The position numbers were made by a program, and so were the translations under genes. 33,338 bases of DNA from a bacterium (GTDB lineage Bacteria > Cyanobacteriota > Vampirovibrionia > Gastranaerophilales > Gastranaerophilaceae): positions 1 to 33,338 of the forward strand of contig SFZC01000005.1 in the NCBI GenBank assembly GCA_004558955.1, written 5' to 3'. Shown one piece after another: positions 7,670-15,487 of the stretch. The notes under the pieces were generated by a model. It was not told the origin of the DNA and ran no database searches. It was given only the letters and a program-made list of their open reading frames with translations. How positions within the stretch are numbered: position 1 is the stretch's first letter; every line of letters begins with the position of its first letter.

Positions 7670-8284
7670 CTAAATATCATAAGTAAACTGCAAGAAACTT
7701 CCCATAAGATTTTCGTTCCAAACCTGAACATCATCCGGAACTTCAAGCACTGTCGGAGTGAAATTCCAAATATATTTAATATTGGATTTAACAATAAATT
7801 GAGATGTCTCTTGTGCAAATTTACCGGGAACGGTCAATATCGCAATTTCAACACCGTCTTCACTTGCCAACTCGGGTAAATTTGAAATGTCTAAAATCTT
7901 TTTACCGTTAATTTCGCCTCCGATTTTTGATTTGTCGTTATCAAACAAAGCAATAATATTCAACCCGTAACTCGTAAAGTTATCGTATTTTGCAAGTGCC
8001 ATTCCAAGATTTCCGGCCCCGATAATATAGGCTTTTTTTGATTTTGCAAACCCCAAATTCTTTTCAATAGAGGTTTTGAGTTCCTTTACAACGTACCCGA
8101 CACGAGTTTTGCCCGAATTATTCAACAAACTTATGTCTTTTCTCACTTGAGAATCGTCAATATGCAAAAGTGTTGCGATTTGTTTACTAGAAATATATTC
8201 CGTTTTATTAGCGATAAAATCCTGTAATATATAATGATACAGGGTCAATCTGTTTATAACTTTTTCTGAAAAATTTTTGTTCAT
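7670..8284 (-). CDS. rex: Redox-sensing transcriptional repressor Rex
   Basis: Cytoplasmic repressor that senses the NADH/NAD+ ratio and derepresses fermentation and respiration genes when NADH is high. The N-terminal winged helix contains SSKQIATLLHIDDSQVRKDI (recognition helix with the conserved VRKD). The Rossmann domain has GAGNLGMALAKY near residue 89, FDNDKSKIG, and the late WNFTPTVLEVP motif. Its 204 aa are normal for the family. There is no clear Shine-Dalgarno; a TATAAT box ends 7 nt before the ATG, suggesting a nearly leaderless mRNA. It is divergent from the thioesterase operon across a 60-nt gap with a symmetric dyad, so autoregulation is plausible but inferred. Confidence 0.94.
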   Translation of the reverse strand: MNKNFSEKVINRLTLYHYILQDFIANKTEYISSKQIATLLHIDDSQVRKDISLLNNSGKTRVGYVVKELKTSIEKNLGFAKSKKAYIIGAGNLGMALAKYDNFTSYGLNIIALFDNDKSKIGGEINGKKILDISNLPELASEDGVEIAILTVPGKFAQETSQFIVKSNIKYIWNFTPTVLEVPDDVQVWNENLMGSFLQFTYDI

Positions 8285-8287
8285 ATT

Positions 8288-8335
8288 ACTAATTATACAT
8301 AAAAGCTTATATTAATTAATAATTAGTGATATAAT
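8288..8335. promoter_or_regulatory. Overlapping divergent promoters with 9-bp dyad between rex and thioesterase gene
   Basis: ACTAATTAT (8288-8296) and ATAATTAGT (8319-8327) form a perfect inverted repeat. A leftward TATAAT at 8297-8292 overlaps the left arm; a rightward TATAAT at 8330-8335 lies 3 nt beyond the right arm. Each -10 box is less than 10 nt from its start codon. The dyad does not match the usual Rex site (TTGTGA...TCACAA). Confidence 0.5.
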
Positions 8336-8344
8336 AAACACATT

Positions 8345-8767
8345 ATGAAACATACATTTGAACAAAAAGTTTATTATTCGGACACCGACTCTTATGGTGT
8401 GGTATGGCACGGTTCATACCTTAGATGGTTAGAAATGGGCAGAGTGGAGCTTTGCAATGAAATGGGCTTGAATATCAACGAACTTCACGCTCAAGATATT
8501 GCCTTGCCTGTCGTTAGCCTTAATGTTAAGTACAAAAGTTCCGCAAGACTTGAAGATGTCATGATTATTGAAACGGAAATAGCCGAATTTAAAGGATTTA
8601 CCGTAACTTTTAAACAATCAATCAAGTCTAAAGAAACCGGAAAAACGTTTATCGAAGCGGATTTTGTAGTAGTTGCAATCTCAAATGACGGCAAATTATA
8701 CAGAAGAATGCCAAAAGTTTTGACCGACAAATTTAACGAGGTTATGGAATGTCAGGTATCCGTTTAA
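8345..8767 (+). CDS. YbgC/4HBT-family acyl-CoA thioesterase
   Basis: Hotdog-fold thioesterase that hydrolyses an acyl-CoA. The N-terminal signature YYSDTDSYGVVWHGSYLRWL holds the catalytic Asp and the D-x-x-G-V-V-x-H-x-x-Y pattern of the YbgC group. At 140 aa it is full length. The start lacks a Shine-Dalgarno and has TATAAT 9 nt before the ATG, consistent with a leaderless message. Its last 19 nt overlap the next gene (rluB), so the thioesterase, rluB and coaE form a tightly overlapping operon. Substrate unknown. Confidence 0.88.
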   Translation: MKHTFEQKVYYSDTDSYGVVWHGSYLRWLEMGRVELCNEMGLNINELHAQDIALPVVSLNVKYKSSARLEDVMIIETEIAEFKGFTVTFKQSIKSKETGKTFIEADFVVVAISNDGKLYRRMPKVLTDKFNEVMECQVSV

Positions 8768-9486
8768 ACAAATATATCGCCTCTTCAGGACTTTGTTCAA
8801 GACGAAAAGCCGATGAGTTAATCGAATCAGGCGTTGTACAAATTAACGGAAAGAGAATAACAGAACTCGGCTATCTTGTGCAACCAAAAGATAAAGTATT
8901 TGTAAAAGGAAGCCTTATCCACCCCGTAAAACACGAATATTACAGGTTTTACAAGCCTGCAGGCTATATCACAACAGCAGATGATGAAAAAGGTCGCAAA
9001 ACAATTTACGATTTGTTACCTGAAACTTTGCACGGACTGAAACCTGTCGGACGATTGGATAAAGATTCCACAGGACTTTTGATTTTAACAAATGACGGCG
9101 ATTTGATTAACGAATTAACTCACCCGTCCGTCAAAGTTCCAAAATTGTACAGAGTATCGGTAGATGGCAGAATTACCCAAAACATAATTGGTGAAATGTA
9201 CAAAGGTATTGAAATTGAACCAAACAAAACCGCTTATGCTCAAGTTGAGGTATTGGAAGCCGACACAAAACATACGGTCATGGAAATTTTATTGTATCAA
9301 GGCTTGAACCGCCAGATCAGAAAAATGTTTGAACATTTCGGACTTAATGTTGTGTCACTGAAACGAATCCAGCATGCAACGTTAAATCTTGACGGGTTGA
9401 AACGTGGAGAATTTAAACCGATTAAACCTCGTCAAATTAAGGATTTGAAGAACTTTTTAAACAGGATTTCCAAGAAAAATGATTAG
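8749..9486 (+). CDS. rluB: 23S rRNA pseudouridine synthase, RsuA/RluB family
   Basis: Converts a specific uridine in rRNA to pseudouridine. An S4 RNA-binding domain spans residues 4-50 (RLNKYIASSGLCSRRKADEL). The catalytic domain has GRLDKDSTGLLILTNDG with the nucleophilic Asp, and the RQIRKMFEHFG motif near the C-terminus. At 245 aa it fits the RsuA/RluB/RluE group. The S4 domain and general pattern favour the RluB-like 23S enzyme, but RsuA-type 16S specificity cannot be excluded. The ATG lies inside the thioesterase gene behind a GAGG motif, and the stop overlaps coaE by 8 nt. Confidence 0.88.
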   Translation: MSGIRLNKYIASSGLCSRRKADELIESGVVQINGKRITELGYLVQPKDKVFVKGSLIHPVKHEYYRFYKPAGYITTADDEKGRKTIYDLLPETLHGLKPVGRLDKDSTGLLILTNDGDLINELTHPSVKVPKLYRVSVDGRITQNIIGEMYKGIEIEPNKTAYAQVEVLEADTKHTVMEILLYQGLNRQIRKMFEHFGLNVVSLKRIQHATLNLDGLKRGEFKPIKPRQIKDLKNFLNRISKKND

Positions 9487-10057
9487 AATTGCTCTTGTCG
9501 GAAATATCGCAAGCGGAAAATCAACGGTAGAAAAGTTTTTGACCGAAAAATACGGATTTTCGGTATTGGATACGGACAAAGCTTGTCATTTTTTGCTTGA
9601 AAAATTATCAGCAATAATCATACAAGAATTTAAAAATTACGAGATTTTGGACGAAAACGGCAGACTTTCCCGTGAAAAACTCGGAAAAATCGTGTTTTAC
9701 AATGAAGATTTAAAGACAAAATTAGAAAATATTTTATACCCCAACTTGCGAGTTGAAATTAACAAGTATTTTGAAGAACATAAATCTGAAAAGTTTGTGT
9801 TTGTCGCAATTCCGCTGCTTTTTGAGGCGAACATGAAAAAACTGTTTGACAAAATAATGTTTGTATATTGCAATGACGAAATCAGACTTGAACGACTAAT
9901 AAAAAGAAACAATTATACAAGAGAATACGCTCAAAAAAGGTTAAACTCACAACTTTCGCAAGAAGAAAAAGTTGAAAAATCAGACATAATAATCCAAAAC
10001 AATTCCGATAAAATCGCACTGGAGCAAGAAATCGACAAGGCTTTAAACAAGTTATAA
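9479..10057 (+). CDS. coaE: Dephospho-CoA kinase
   Basis: Transfers phosphate from ATP to the 3'-OH of dephospho-CoA, the last step of coenzyme A synthesis. The P-loop GNIASGKST is at residues 8-16, and an LDTDKACHFL motif (residues 30-39) holds the catalytic Asp. IPLLFEANM is the family's substrate-lid motif, followed by an Arg-rich lid (ERLIKRNNYTREYA). 192 aa, normal length. The start overlaps the rluB stop by 8 nt. No convincing terminator separates it from the atp operon 68 nt downstream; that gap is AT-rich with a T8 run. Confidence 0.93.
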   Translation: MIRIALVGNIASGKSTVEKFLTEKYGFSVLDTDKACHFLLEKLSAIIIQEFKNYEILDENGRLSREKLGKIVFYNEDLKTKLENILYPNLRVEINKYFEEHKSEKFVFVAIPLLFEANMKKLFDKIMFVYCNDEIRLERLIKRNNYTREYAQKRLNSQLSQEEKVEKSDIIIQNNSDKIALEQEIDKALNKL

Positions 10058-10125
10058 AAATTTCAGAAAAAATAATTGCGGATTTTTTTTGTCTGTACTA
10101 ACATGATGTTGAATGAGGGAGAAAA

Positions 10126-10815
10126 ATGGAACATTGGATATACAATTTTAGCCTTTTTGGACATGGTGTTTCAATTAATATGGATACCATAATTACAATG
10201 TGGTTCACAATGTTACTTTTGATTGTTGTGTCATTTGTAGCAACAAGAAACCTTAAATTAGTTCCTGGTAAATTGCAATTATGTGCGGAAGGAATAATCA
10301 AATATTTTAACGATATTGCAAAAGCAAGTATGGGTAACGACAACGCTCAAAAACACATCGCAATCATTTTGACATTATTCATGTTCATTTTGACTGCAAA
10401 CTTAGTCGGTCAGTTGCCGTTGAAACTTATCCACTTGACGACAGGTGAACTGGCTTCCCCTAATAACGACATAAATATGACCGCAGCAATGGCGATTGTT
10501 GTGTCAATTTATTATATATTTTACGGAGTCAGAAAAAACGGCTTCAGATTCTTTTTCAAAGGTTTCAGTATTGACGGTATAATTATTACTTTGGTTGATA
10601 CTTTGGAATTGTTTGTAAGACCGTTTTCATTGGCTTTGCGACTTTTTGCAAACATTTTGGCAGGAGAATTGTTGGTGGCTACATTTATCAGCCTTTGCTC
10701 AATAGTTTTACCGCTACCGTTTATGCTATTTGAATTGTTCGTAGCATTAATTCAGGCATTAGTATTTACACTGTTGTCAACTACATACATTTCAATGGCA
10801 ATACAAGAAGAATAA
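10126..10815 (+). CDS. atpB: F0F1 ATP synthase subunit a
   Basis: Membrane stator subunit that forms the ion half-channels against the c-ring. At 229 aa it has about five hydrophobic helices. The essential Arg (about R172) lies in SLALRLFANILAGE, followed by the conserved last helix LFVALIQALVFTLLSTTYI. It has a strong Shine-Dalgarno (GAGGGAGAA) and opens the operon. The atpI gene, which often precedes it, is not present. Confidence 0.95.
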   Translation: MEHWIYNFSLFGHGVSINMDTIITMWFTMLLLIVVSFVATRNLKLVPGKLQLCAEGIIKYFNDIAKASMGNDNAQKHIAIILTLFMFILTANLVGQLPLKLIHLTTGELASPNNDINMTAAMAIVVSIYYIFYGVRKNGFRFFFKGFSIDGIIITLVDTLELFVRPFSLALRLFANILAGELLVATFISLCSIVLPLPFMLFELFVALIQALVFTLLSTTYISMAIQEE

Positions 10816-10845
10816 AACATTTACACAAAATAAAGGAGAATAACA

Positions 10846-11082
10846 ATGGCTTTAGAACAAACTTTAGATTTAGCAAAATTGGGTGCTGGTATTGCAATCG
10901 GTTTTGGTGCGATTGGCGGAGGTTTAGGTTTAGGTATTGCGACAAAAGGTGTTTTGGACGCTATCGCAAGACAGCCTGAAATCAAAGATGAAGCTTTCAA
11001 AAACTTTATTATCGGTGCTGGTTTAGCAGAAGCAACTGCAATTTATGCACTATTCATCGCAATCATGTTGTTATTCAAATAA
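10846..11082 (+). CDS. atpE: F0F1 ATP synthase subunit c
   Basis: Two-helix hairpin that forms the rotor ring. 78 aa: helix 1 carries the Gly-rich repeat GIAIGFGAIGGGLGLGIA, the polar loop has the conserved ARQPE (residues 41-45), and helix 2 has the ion-binding Glu62 in GLAEATAIYAL. The Na+-type helix-1 Gln is replaced by Leu, and the Ser after the Glu by Ala, favouring H+ coupling. Thr64, found in Na+ types, is retained, so ion specificity is only inferred. It has the strongest Shine-Dalgarno in the operon (AAAGGAGAA), as expected for a subunit needed in many copies. Confidence 0.96.
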   Translation: MALEQTLDLAKLGAGIAIGFGAIGGGLGLGIATKGVLDAIARQPEIKDEAFKNFIIGAGLAEATAIYALFIAIMLLFK

Positions 11083-11093
11083 GGACAAGTTAA

Positions 11094-11534
11094 ATGATTG
11101 AATTTAATGCTACATTTTTAATTGCAATGTTGAGTTTTGTTGTATTCATTCTTATTATGAATGCGATATTCTATCAACCTGTTTTGAATATAATCAGAAA
11201 ACGTGACGATTATATCAATTCAAACTATGCCGATTCAAAAGAAATTCTTGAAGAGGCAAAATTGTTAGAAAACGAACGTAAAAACAAAATCTCAGCAAAG
11301 CAAACAGAATGCAGAAAAAGCTTCAATTCTGCCGTTAGCGAATTTCAACAAAAAGCTTCCGCAAAATTGAAAGCGGCAAAAGACCTCAACAAAACTAAAC
11401 TTATGGAAGAAAAACAAGAATTACAACAAAGTGAAAATGAGTTGAAAGAACAATTAAAAAACACTGTTGTTAACGATTTAGCTTCTGCCATAACCGAAAA
11501 ATTGTTGAGTAACTGTCAGGTTAAGATTAAATAA
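11094..11534 (+). CDS. atpF': F0F1 ATP synthase subunit b' (second b-type subunit)
   Basis: Peripheral-stalk subunit: one N-terminal membrane helix followed by a long Glu/Lys-rich coiled coil. Its N-terminus (FNATFLIAMLSFVVFILIMN then FYQPV) and the following R-x-D-Y-I-x-S-N-Y-A-D segment resemble the b' subunit of cyanobacteria and plastids rather than b. 146 aa. The start lies 11 nt after atpE behind AAGGAC. Together with the next gene it gives the b'/b heterodimer arrangement. In cyanobacteria this gene is often named atpG, while gamma is atpC. Confidence 0.88.
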   Translation: MIEFNATFLIAMLSFVVFILIMNAIFYQPVLNIIRKRDDYINSNYADSKEILEEAKLLENERKNKISAKQTECRKSFNSAVSEFQQKASAKLKAAKDLNKTKLMEEKQELQQSENELKEQLKNTVVNDLASAITEKLLSNCQVKIK

Positions 11535-11546
11535 AACGGTACAAAA

Positions 11547-12056
11547 ATGAACGAAACATTAAACATATTAAAAGAATTAGCCACCTCAAATACCATAAAT
11601 TTTGCAATTATGGCGATTTTACTCGGGGTTATAATCAAAAAATTACATTTAAGTACAGCGTTTGAAAAATCAATAGAGGCGATAGAAAATCAAATCTCAA
11701 ACTCTGAAACGGAAAAAGCAAACAGTAGCAAGATTTTGGGCAAAAATAAAGATTTAATCGAAAAATTACCTAACGAATTAGAGGAAATGGAGAAAACTTC
11801 ACAAAGCAAACTAACGGCTTTTGAAGAAAAAATCGAAGACAATACTCGCAAAACTATTGAAAATTTAGTGTTGTCAACTGACAGAATAAAATCAATCGAA
11901 GAGAAAAAGGTTTCAAACCTTTTGACTCAAAGTACATCAAAAGAAGCTTTGGAGTTGGCAAAAAACAGGATTTGTGAACTGTTAGAGAATAATCCCGAAA
12001 TGCACAATGATTTCATACAACAAAGCATAGACGAACTCGATAAGGTAAAAATATAA
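11547..12056 (+). CDS. atpF: F0F1 ATP synthase subunit b
   Basis: Second peripheral-stalk subunit. 169 aa with one hydrophobic segment at about residues 17-33 (INFAIMAILLGVIIKKL), then a charged, Glu/Lys/Asn-rich coiled coil to the C-terminus. Primary sequence is weakly conserved; the call rests on architecture and on position between b' and delta. Its stop overlaps the atpH start (TAATG), implying translational coupling. Confidence 0.85.
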   Translation: MNETLNILKELATSNTINFAIMAILLGVIIKKLHLSTAFEKSIEAIENQISNSETEKANSSKILGKNKDLIEKLPNELEEMEKTSQSKLTAFEEKIEDNTRKTIENLVLSTDRIKSIEEKKVSNLLTQSTSKEALELAKNRICELLENNPEMHNDFIQQSIDELDKVKI

Positions 12057-12595
12057 TGAAAAATATTTCTACAATTTCAAAACATTACGCAACGGCATTG
12101 CTTGAAGCCTCAAAAGAAGCTGGCATAACAACAGAAATTGACAATCAGCTTAAAGAAATAAACGAGGTGATGAACAATTCGGAAGATTTTAAAGTTGTTA
12201 TGGCAAATTCGGCAATTTCCACTGCAAAGAAAATTGAAATTATTGACGATATTTTTGGCAATAAAATTGACAAAAAATTGCTAAACTTTTTAAAAATTCT
12301 TATCGAAAAAAACAGATTTGGCGAATTTGATGCAATAAAAGAAAACTTTGAAGATGGAATTTCTAAACTTTCTAACAAGAAAAAAGTTGAAATAACTTCT
12401 CCTGTTGCATTGAATTTTGAAAACAAAACAAATGTCTTGTTCAAACTGGAACACAAATTAAACTGCGAGGTAATTCCTTGTTGGAAGGTTGATAAAAGCC
12501 TTATTGCAGGGTTAAAATTCAAAATTGATGATTGTGTAATTGATACAAGCATTCGTTCAAAGATTGAAAATTTAAGTAAAGAAATAATCGGGTAA
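12056..12595 (+). CDS. atpH: F0F1 ATP synthase subunit delta
   Basis: Connects the F1 head to the peripheral stalk (OSCP homologue). 179 aa, all-helical N-terminal domain beginning ISKHYATALLEASKEAG, and a C-terminal beta/helix region ending in the conserved pattern G-L-K-F-K-I-D-D-C-V-I-D-T-S-I-R-S-K-I. The start codon shares its first base with the atpF stop. It is followed 10 nt later by atpA. Confidence 0.93.
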   Translation: MKNISTISKHYATALLEASKEAGITTEIDNQLKEINEVMNNSEDFKVVMANSAISTAKKIEIIDDIFGNKIDKKLLNFLKILIEKNRFGEFDAIKENFEDGISKLSNKKKVEITSPVALNFENKTNVLFKLEHKLNCEVIPCWKVDKSLIAGLKFKIDDCVIDTSIRSKIENLSKEIIG

Positions 12596-12605
12596 AGGGG
12601 GCAGA

Positions 12606-14117
12606 ATGGTACTTATACAACCTGAAGAGATAAGTTCAATTATAAAAAATAAAATTGACAACTATGAACTTCAAACTGAAGTTTCTAATACCGGTACCGT
12701 ATTGGAAATCGGTGATGGTATTGCCAGAATTTACGGTTTGCGTAATGTAATGGCAAATGAACTTGTCCAATTTGAAAACAAAGAAGGTACATTGGGAATT
12801 GCGATGAACCTTGAAGAAGACAATGTCGGGGTCGTAATTCTCGGAGAATATACAGATATTAAAGAAGGAACGGTAGTAAAAACGACAGGCAGAATTGCCT
12901 CAGTACCTGTTGGTGACGGGTTAATCGGAAGAATTATTGACCCGACAGGTAAGGCACTTGACGGTAAAGGCGAATATAAATATTCAAAAGTAAGACCTAT
13001 TGAAAGAGTTGCTCCTGGTATTGTTACAAGAAAATCCGTTCATGAACCGCTACAAACAGGTTTGACTGCAATTGATGCGTTGACACCAATCGGAAGAGGT
13101 CAACGTGAATTGATTATCGGCGACAGACAAACAGGTAAAACCGCTATCGCTATTGATACAATAATCAACCAAAAAGGAACGGGCGTAATTTGTATTTACG
13201 TTGCAATCGGTCAAAAAGCTTCAACTGTTGCTCATTTGGCAAAAGTTTTGGAAGATAAAGGAGCTATGGATTATTCAATCATTGTATCTTCAACAGCAAA
13301 TGAATCCGCACCGTTACAATATATTGCACCGTTTGCCGGTGTTACTATTGCAGAAGAATTTATGGAACAAGGCAAATCAGTTTTGATAATCTATGATGAT
13401 TTATCTAAACACGCTCAAGCCTACAGAGCAATGAGTTTGCTTCTTAAAAGACCGCCGGGACGTGAAGCATACCCTGGAGATGTATTCTATTTACACTCAA
13501 GATTACTTGAAAGAGCCGTAAAATTGAATGACGAACTCGGAGGAGGCAGCATTACAGCATTACCTATTATCGAAACACAAGCAGGTGACGTTTCAGCCTA
13601 CATTCCAACGAACGTAATTTCTATTACAGACGGGCAAATTTTCTTGGAAAGTAATGCGTTCAATGCAGGTATCAGACCTGCTATCAACGCCGGAATTTCA
13701 GTTTCCCGTGTTGGTGGTGCGGCTCAAACAAAAGCAATTAAACAAGTTGCAGGCCAGTTAAGACTTGATTTGGCACAATACAGAGAATTGGAAGCTTTTG
13801 CTCAATTTGCATCTGACCTTGATGCTTCAACCAAGAAACAACTGTTAAGAGGTCAAAAATTGACAGAAGTCTTGAAACAACCTCAATATTCACCATTAAG
13901 CGTTGCGGAACAGGTTTCAATCTTGTTTGCTGCAAATGAAGGTTTCCTAGATGAGGTTGAAAACACTGATATTGCTAAATTCAAAAAAGAATGGTTTGTA
14001 TATTTCAATGCAAACTACAAAGATTTGACAGACAGATTGAATACAGGTTCAGCATTGTCTGACGAGGATAAAAAAGCATTATCAGACGGACTTACGGCGT
14101 TCAAAAGCACATTCTAA
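12606..14117 (+). CDS. atpA: F0F1 ATP synthase subunit alpha
   Basis: Non-catalytic nucleotide-binding subunit of F1. 503 aa, the standard length. Walker A GDRQTGKT is near residues 170-177, VLIIYDDLSKHAQAYR is the Walker B region, and PGREAYPGDVFYLHSRLLER and the alpha signature PAINAGISVSRVGG are present. Preceded by an AAAGGGG Shine-Dalgarno. The beta subunit, which completes the catalytic sites, is not in this window, as expected for a cyanobacteria-like split operon. Confidence 0.98.
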   Translation: MVLIQPEEISSIIKNKIDNYELQTEVSNTGTVLEIGDGIARIYGLRNVMANELVQFENKEGTLGIAMNLEEDNVGVVILGEYTDIKEGTVVKTTGRIASVPVGDGLIGRIIDPTGKALDGKGEYKYSKVRPIERVAPGIVTRKSVHEPLQTGLTAIDALTPIGRGQRELIIGDRQTGKTAIAIDTIINQKGTGVICIYVAIGQKASTVAHLAKVLEDKGAMDYSIIVSSTANESAPLQYIAPFAGVTIAEEFMEQGKSVLIIYDDLSKHAQAYRAMSLLLKRPPGREAYPGDVFYLHSRLLERAVKLNDELGGGSITALPIIETQAGDVSAYIPTNVISITDGQIFLESNAFNAGIRPAINAGISVSRVGGAAQTKAIKQVAGQLRLDLAQYRELEAFAQFASDLDASTKKQLLRGQKLTEVLKQPQYSPLSVAEQVSILFAANEGFLDEVENTDIAKFKKEWFVYFNANYKDLTDRLNTGSALSDEDKKALSDGLTAFKSTF

Positions 14118-14129
14118 AGGAGATAAATA

Positions 14130-14513
14130 ATGAAATGCTTTAATCACCATGATAGAGATGCATTTGGTATTTGTAAAACTTGTGGAAAGGCTCTTTGTCT
14201 TGAATGTATGGCAAAAAATTCAGATAATGTAGTTTGTGCCAATAATCTAAAATGCCAAATGTTAGCCAAGCAAAATGATGCCTTAGTTGGTAATGCCAAT
14301 AAGTTATATTCCAAAGAAAATATCGGCAGGTATAAACTTGTTGGTATCGGATATTTGCTAATTGGAATAACCTTCGCTATTGTTTGCATCATGACAAATT
14401 TCAGTATTATCATTGGTAGTATTGCAGTAATCTTTATTATGTTAGGTGTGATTTCATTAAAGAATACTTCTCGTCTTGTTGCTACAGATGAGGATTCTGT
14501 AAGTAAAAAGTAA
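14130..14513 (+). CDS. B-box-type zinc-finger protein with two membrane helices, inside the atp operon
   Basis: Unknown function. 127 aa with an excellent Shine-Dalgarno (AAGGAGA), 12 nt after atpA and 14 nt before atpG, so certainly co-transcribed. Residues 1-45 form a Cys/His-rich module (CFNHHDRDAFGICKTCGKAL, then C-x2-C and C-x5-C) resembling a B-box zinc finger. A short linker follows, then two hydrophobic spans (about residues 69-87 and 90-109) and a short charged tail. Such small B-box membrane proteins occur in various bacteria without defined roles. Its place between alpha and gamma is unusual. A link to ATP synthase assembly is only suggested by position. Confidence 0.85.
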   Translation: MKCFNHHDRDAFGICKTCGKALCLECMAKNSDNVVCANNLKCQMLAKQNDALVGNANKLYSKENIGRYKLVGIGYLLIGITFAIVCIMTNFSIIIGSIAVIFIMLGVISLKNTSRLVATDEDSVSKK

Positions 14514-14527
14514 TCAGGTAAAAAACT

Positions 14528-15460
14528 ATGGCAAATTTAAAAGAAATTAAAAACAGAATACAAAGTATTGAAAGTACAAAAAAAATAACAAGAGCGATGA
14601 AGATGGTTGCGGCAGCAAGGGTTAAAAAATCCGAGTCTGCAGTAAAGGCATCTCGCCCATATACAAGAGAACTTGTTTCTATGTTTCAAAAATTATTAAA
14701 TTCGGTAGGAGAATTTAGCAGTGAAACATTGAAAATTAAATATGCCATAGATAATTATCCAGAACTTTTAACCAAGCGTTCGGAAGTAAAAAATGTCGGA
14801 CTCCTTGTTGTGACATCAAATAGAGGACTTGCGGGTGCATACAACGCAAACGTAGTCAGAGAAACACTAAAAAGAATAAAAGAATATAAAGAACAAGGAA
14901 TTTCGACAACCTTGTTTGTTGTTGGTCAAAAAGGAATTTCGGCACTTAGAAAAAAATGCCAAGTGCTTGGTTGTCCTATTGTCAAAAAATATTTTTCGGC
15001 AATAGATAAGCCAAACCCAATGGATTCAAGAGATATTGCAGAAGATATGGCGGAATATTACGTTAATAGAAAAATAGACAAAATTGAAATTATAACAACA
15101 AGATTTAAAAACATGATGAATTATTTTGTTGAAGATTGGCAAGTTTTACCTGTTGTTGGCGTAATTGACGAACATACAAGAATTACGGACAATGTTCTTG
15201 ACCCATTGATGGAATTTATACCTGATATGCACAATATTTTGCAAAAAGTTGTTCCTATGTATATGACAAACATCTTTTATCAAGCATTACTTGAGGCACA
15301 AGCAAGTGAACTTGCATCTCGTATGACATCAATGTCAGCCGCTACTACAAACGCTGAAAAAATGATTAAAGAGTTATCTGTCGAATACAACAAAACAAGA
15401 CAATTTGCGATTACTCAAGAAATTATCGAAGTCGTAAACGGTGCTAATTCACTTTCCTAA
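14528..15460 (+). CDS. atpG: F0F1 ATP synthase subunit gamma
   Basis: Central rotor shaft of F1. 310 aa. N-terminal helix KNRIQSIESTKKITRAMKMV, middle domain with VTSNRGLAGAYN, and C-terminal helix containing ASELASRMTSMSAAT and YNKTRQFAITQEI. The stretch between the TTRF motif and the C-terminal helix is about 50 residues, as in E. coli. By my recollection of the family, cyanobacterial and plastid gamma have about 20 or more extra residues there. The few extra residues relative to E. coli lie instead near residues 55-85. Last gene of the operon; no convincing terminator in the 27-nt convergent gap. Confidence 0.96.
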   Translation: MANLKEIKNRIQSIESTKKITRAMKMVAAARVKKSESAVKASRPYTRELVSMFQKLLNSVGEFSSETLKIKYAIDNYPELLTKRSEVKNVGLLVVTSNRGLAGAYNANVVRETLKRIKEYKEQGISTTLFVVGQKGISALRKKCQVLGCPIVKKYFSAIDKPNPMDSRDIAEDMAEYYVNRKIDKIEIITTRFKNMMNYFVEDWQVLPVVGVIDEHTRITDNVLDPLMEFIPDMHNILQKVVPMYMTNIFYQALLEAQASELASRMTSMSAATTNAEKMIKELSVEYNKTRQFAITQEIIEVVNGANSLS

Positions 15461-15487
15461 TTGAAAAATCAGTTTAATCAAAAATTT

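Noticed and set aside
7616..7879. Open frame on the plus strand opposite the end of rex
   Set aside because: It lies over the 3' half of rex, which has clear family motifs; the frame has no Shine-Dalgarno or recognisable product.
10058..10125. Promoter or terminator between coaE and atpB
   Set aside because: The T8 run has no convincing stem before it and no -35/-10 pair stands out, although one may exist.
10126..15460. Missing beta and epsilon genes as a deletion or assembly error
   Set aside because: Split atp operons with beta and epsilon elsewhere are normal in cyanobacteria and relatives, and the operon here is intact.
15461..15487. Terminator for the atp operon
   Set aside because: The 27-nt convergent gap has no stem of useful length followed by a T run.
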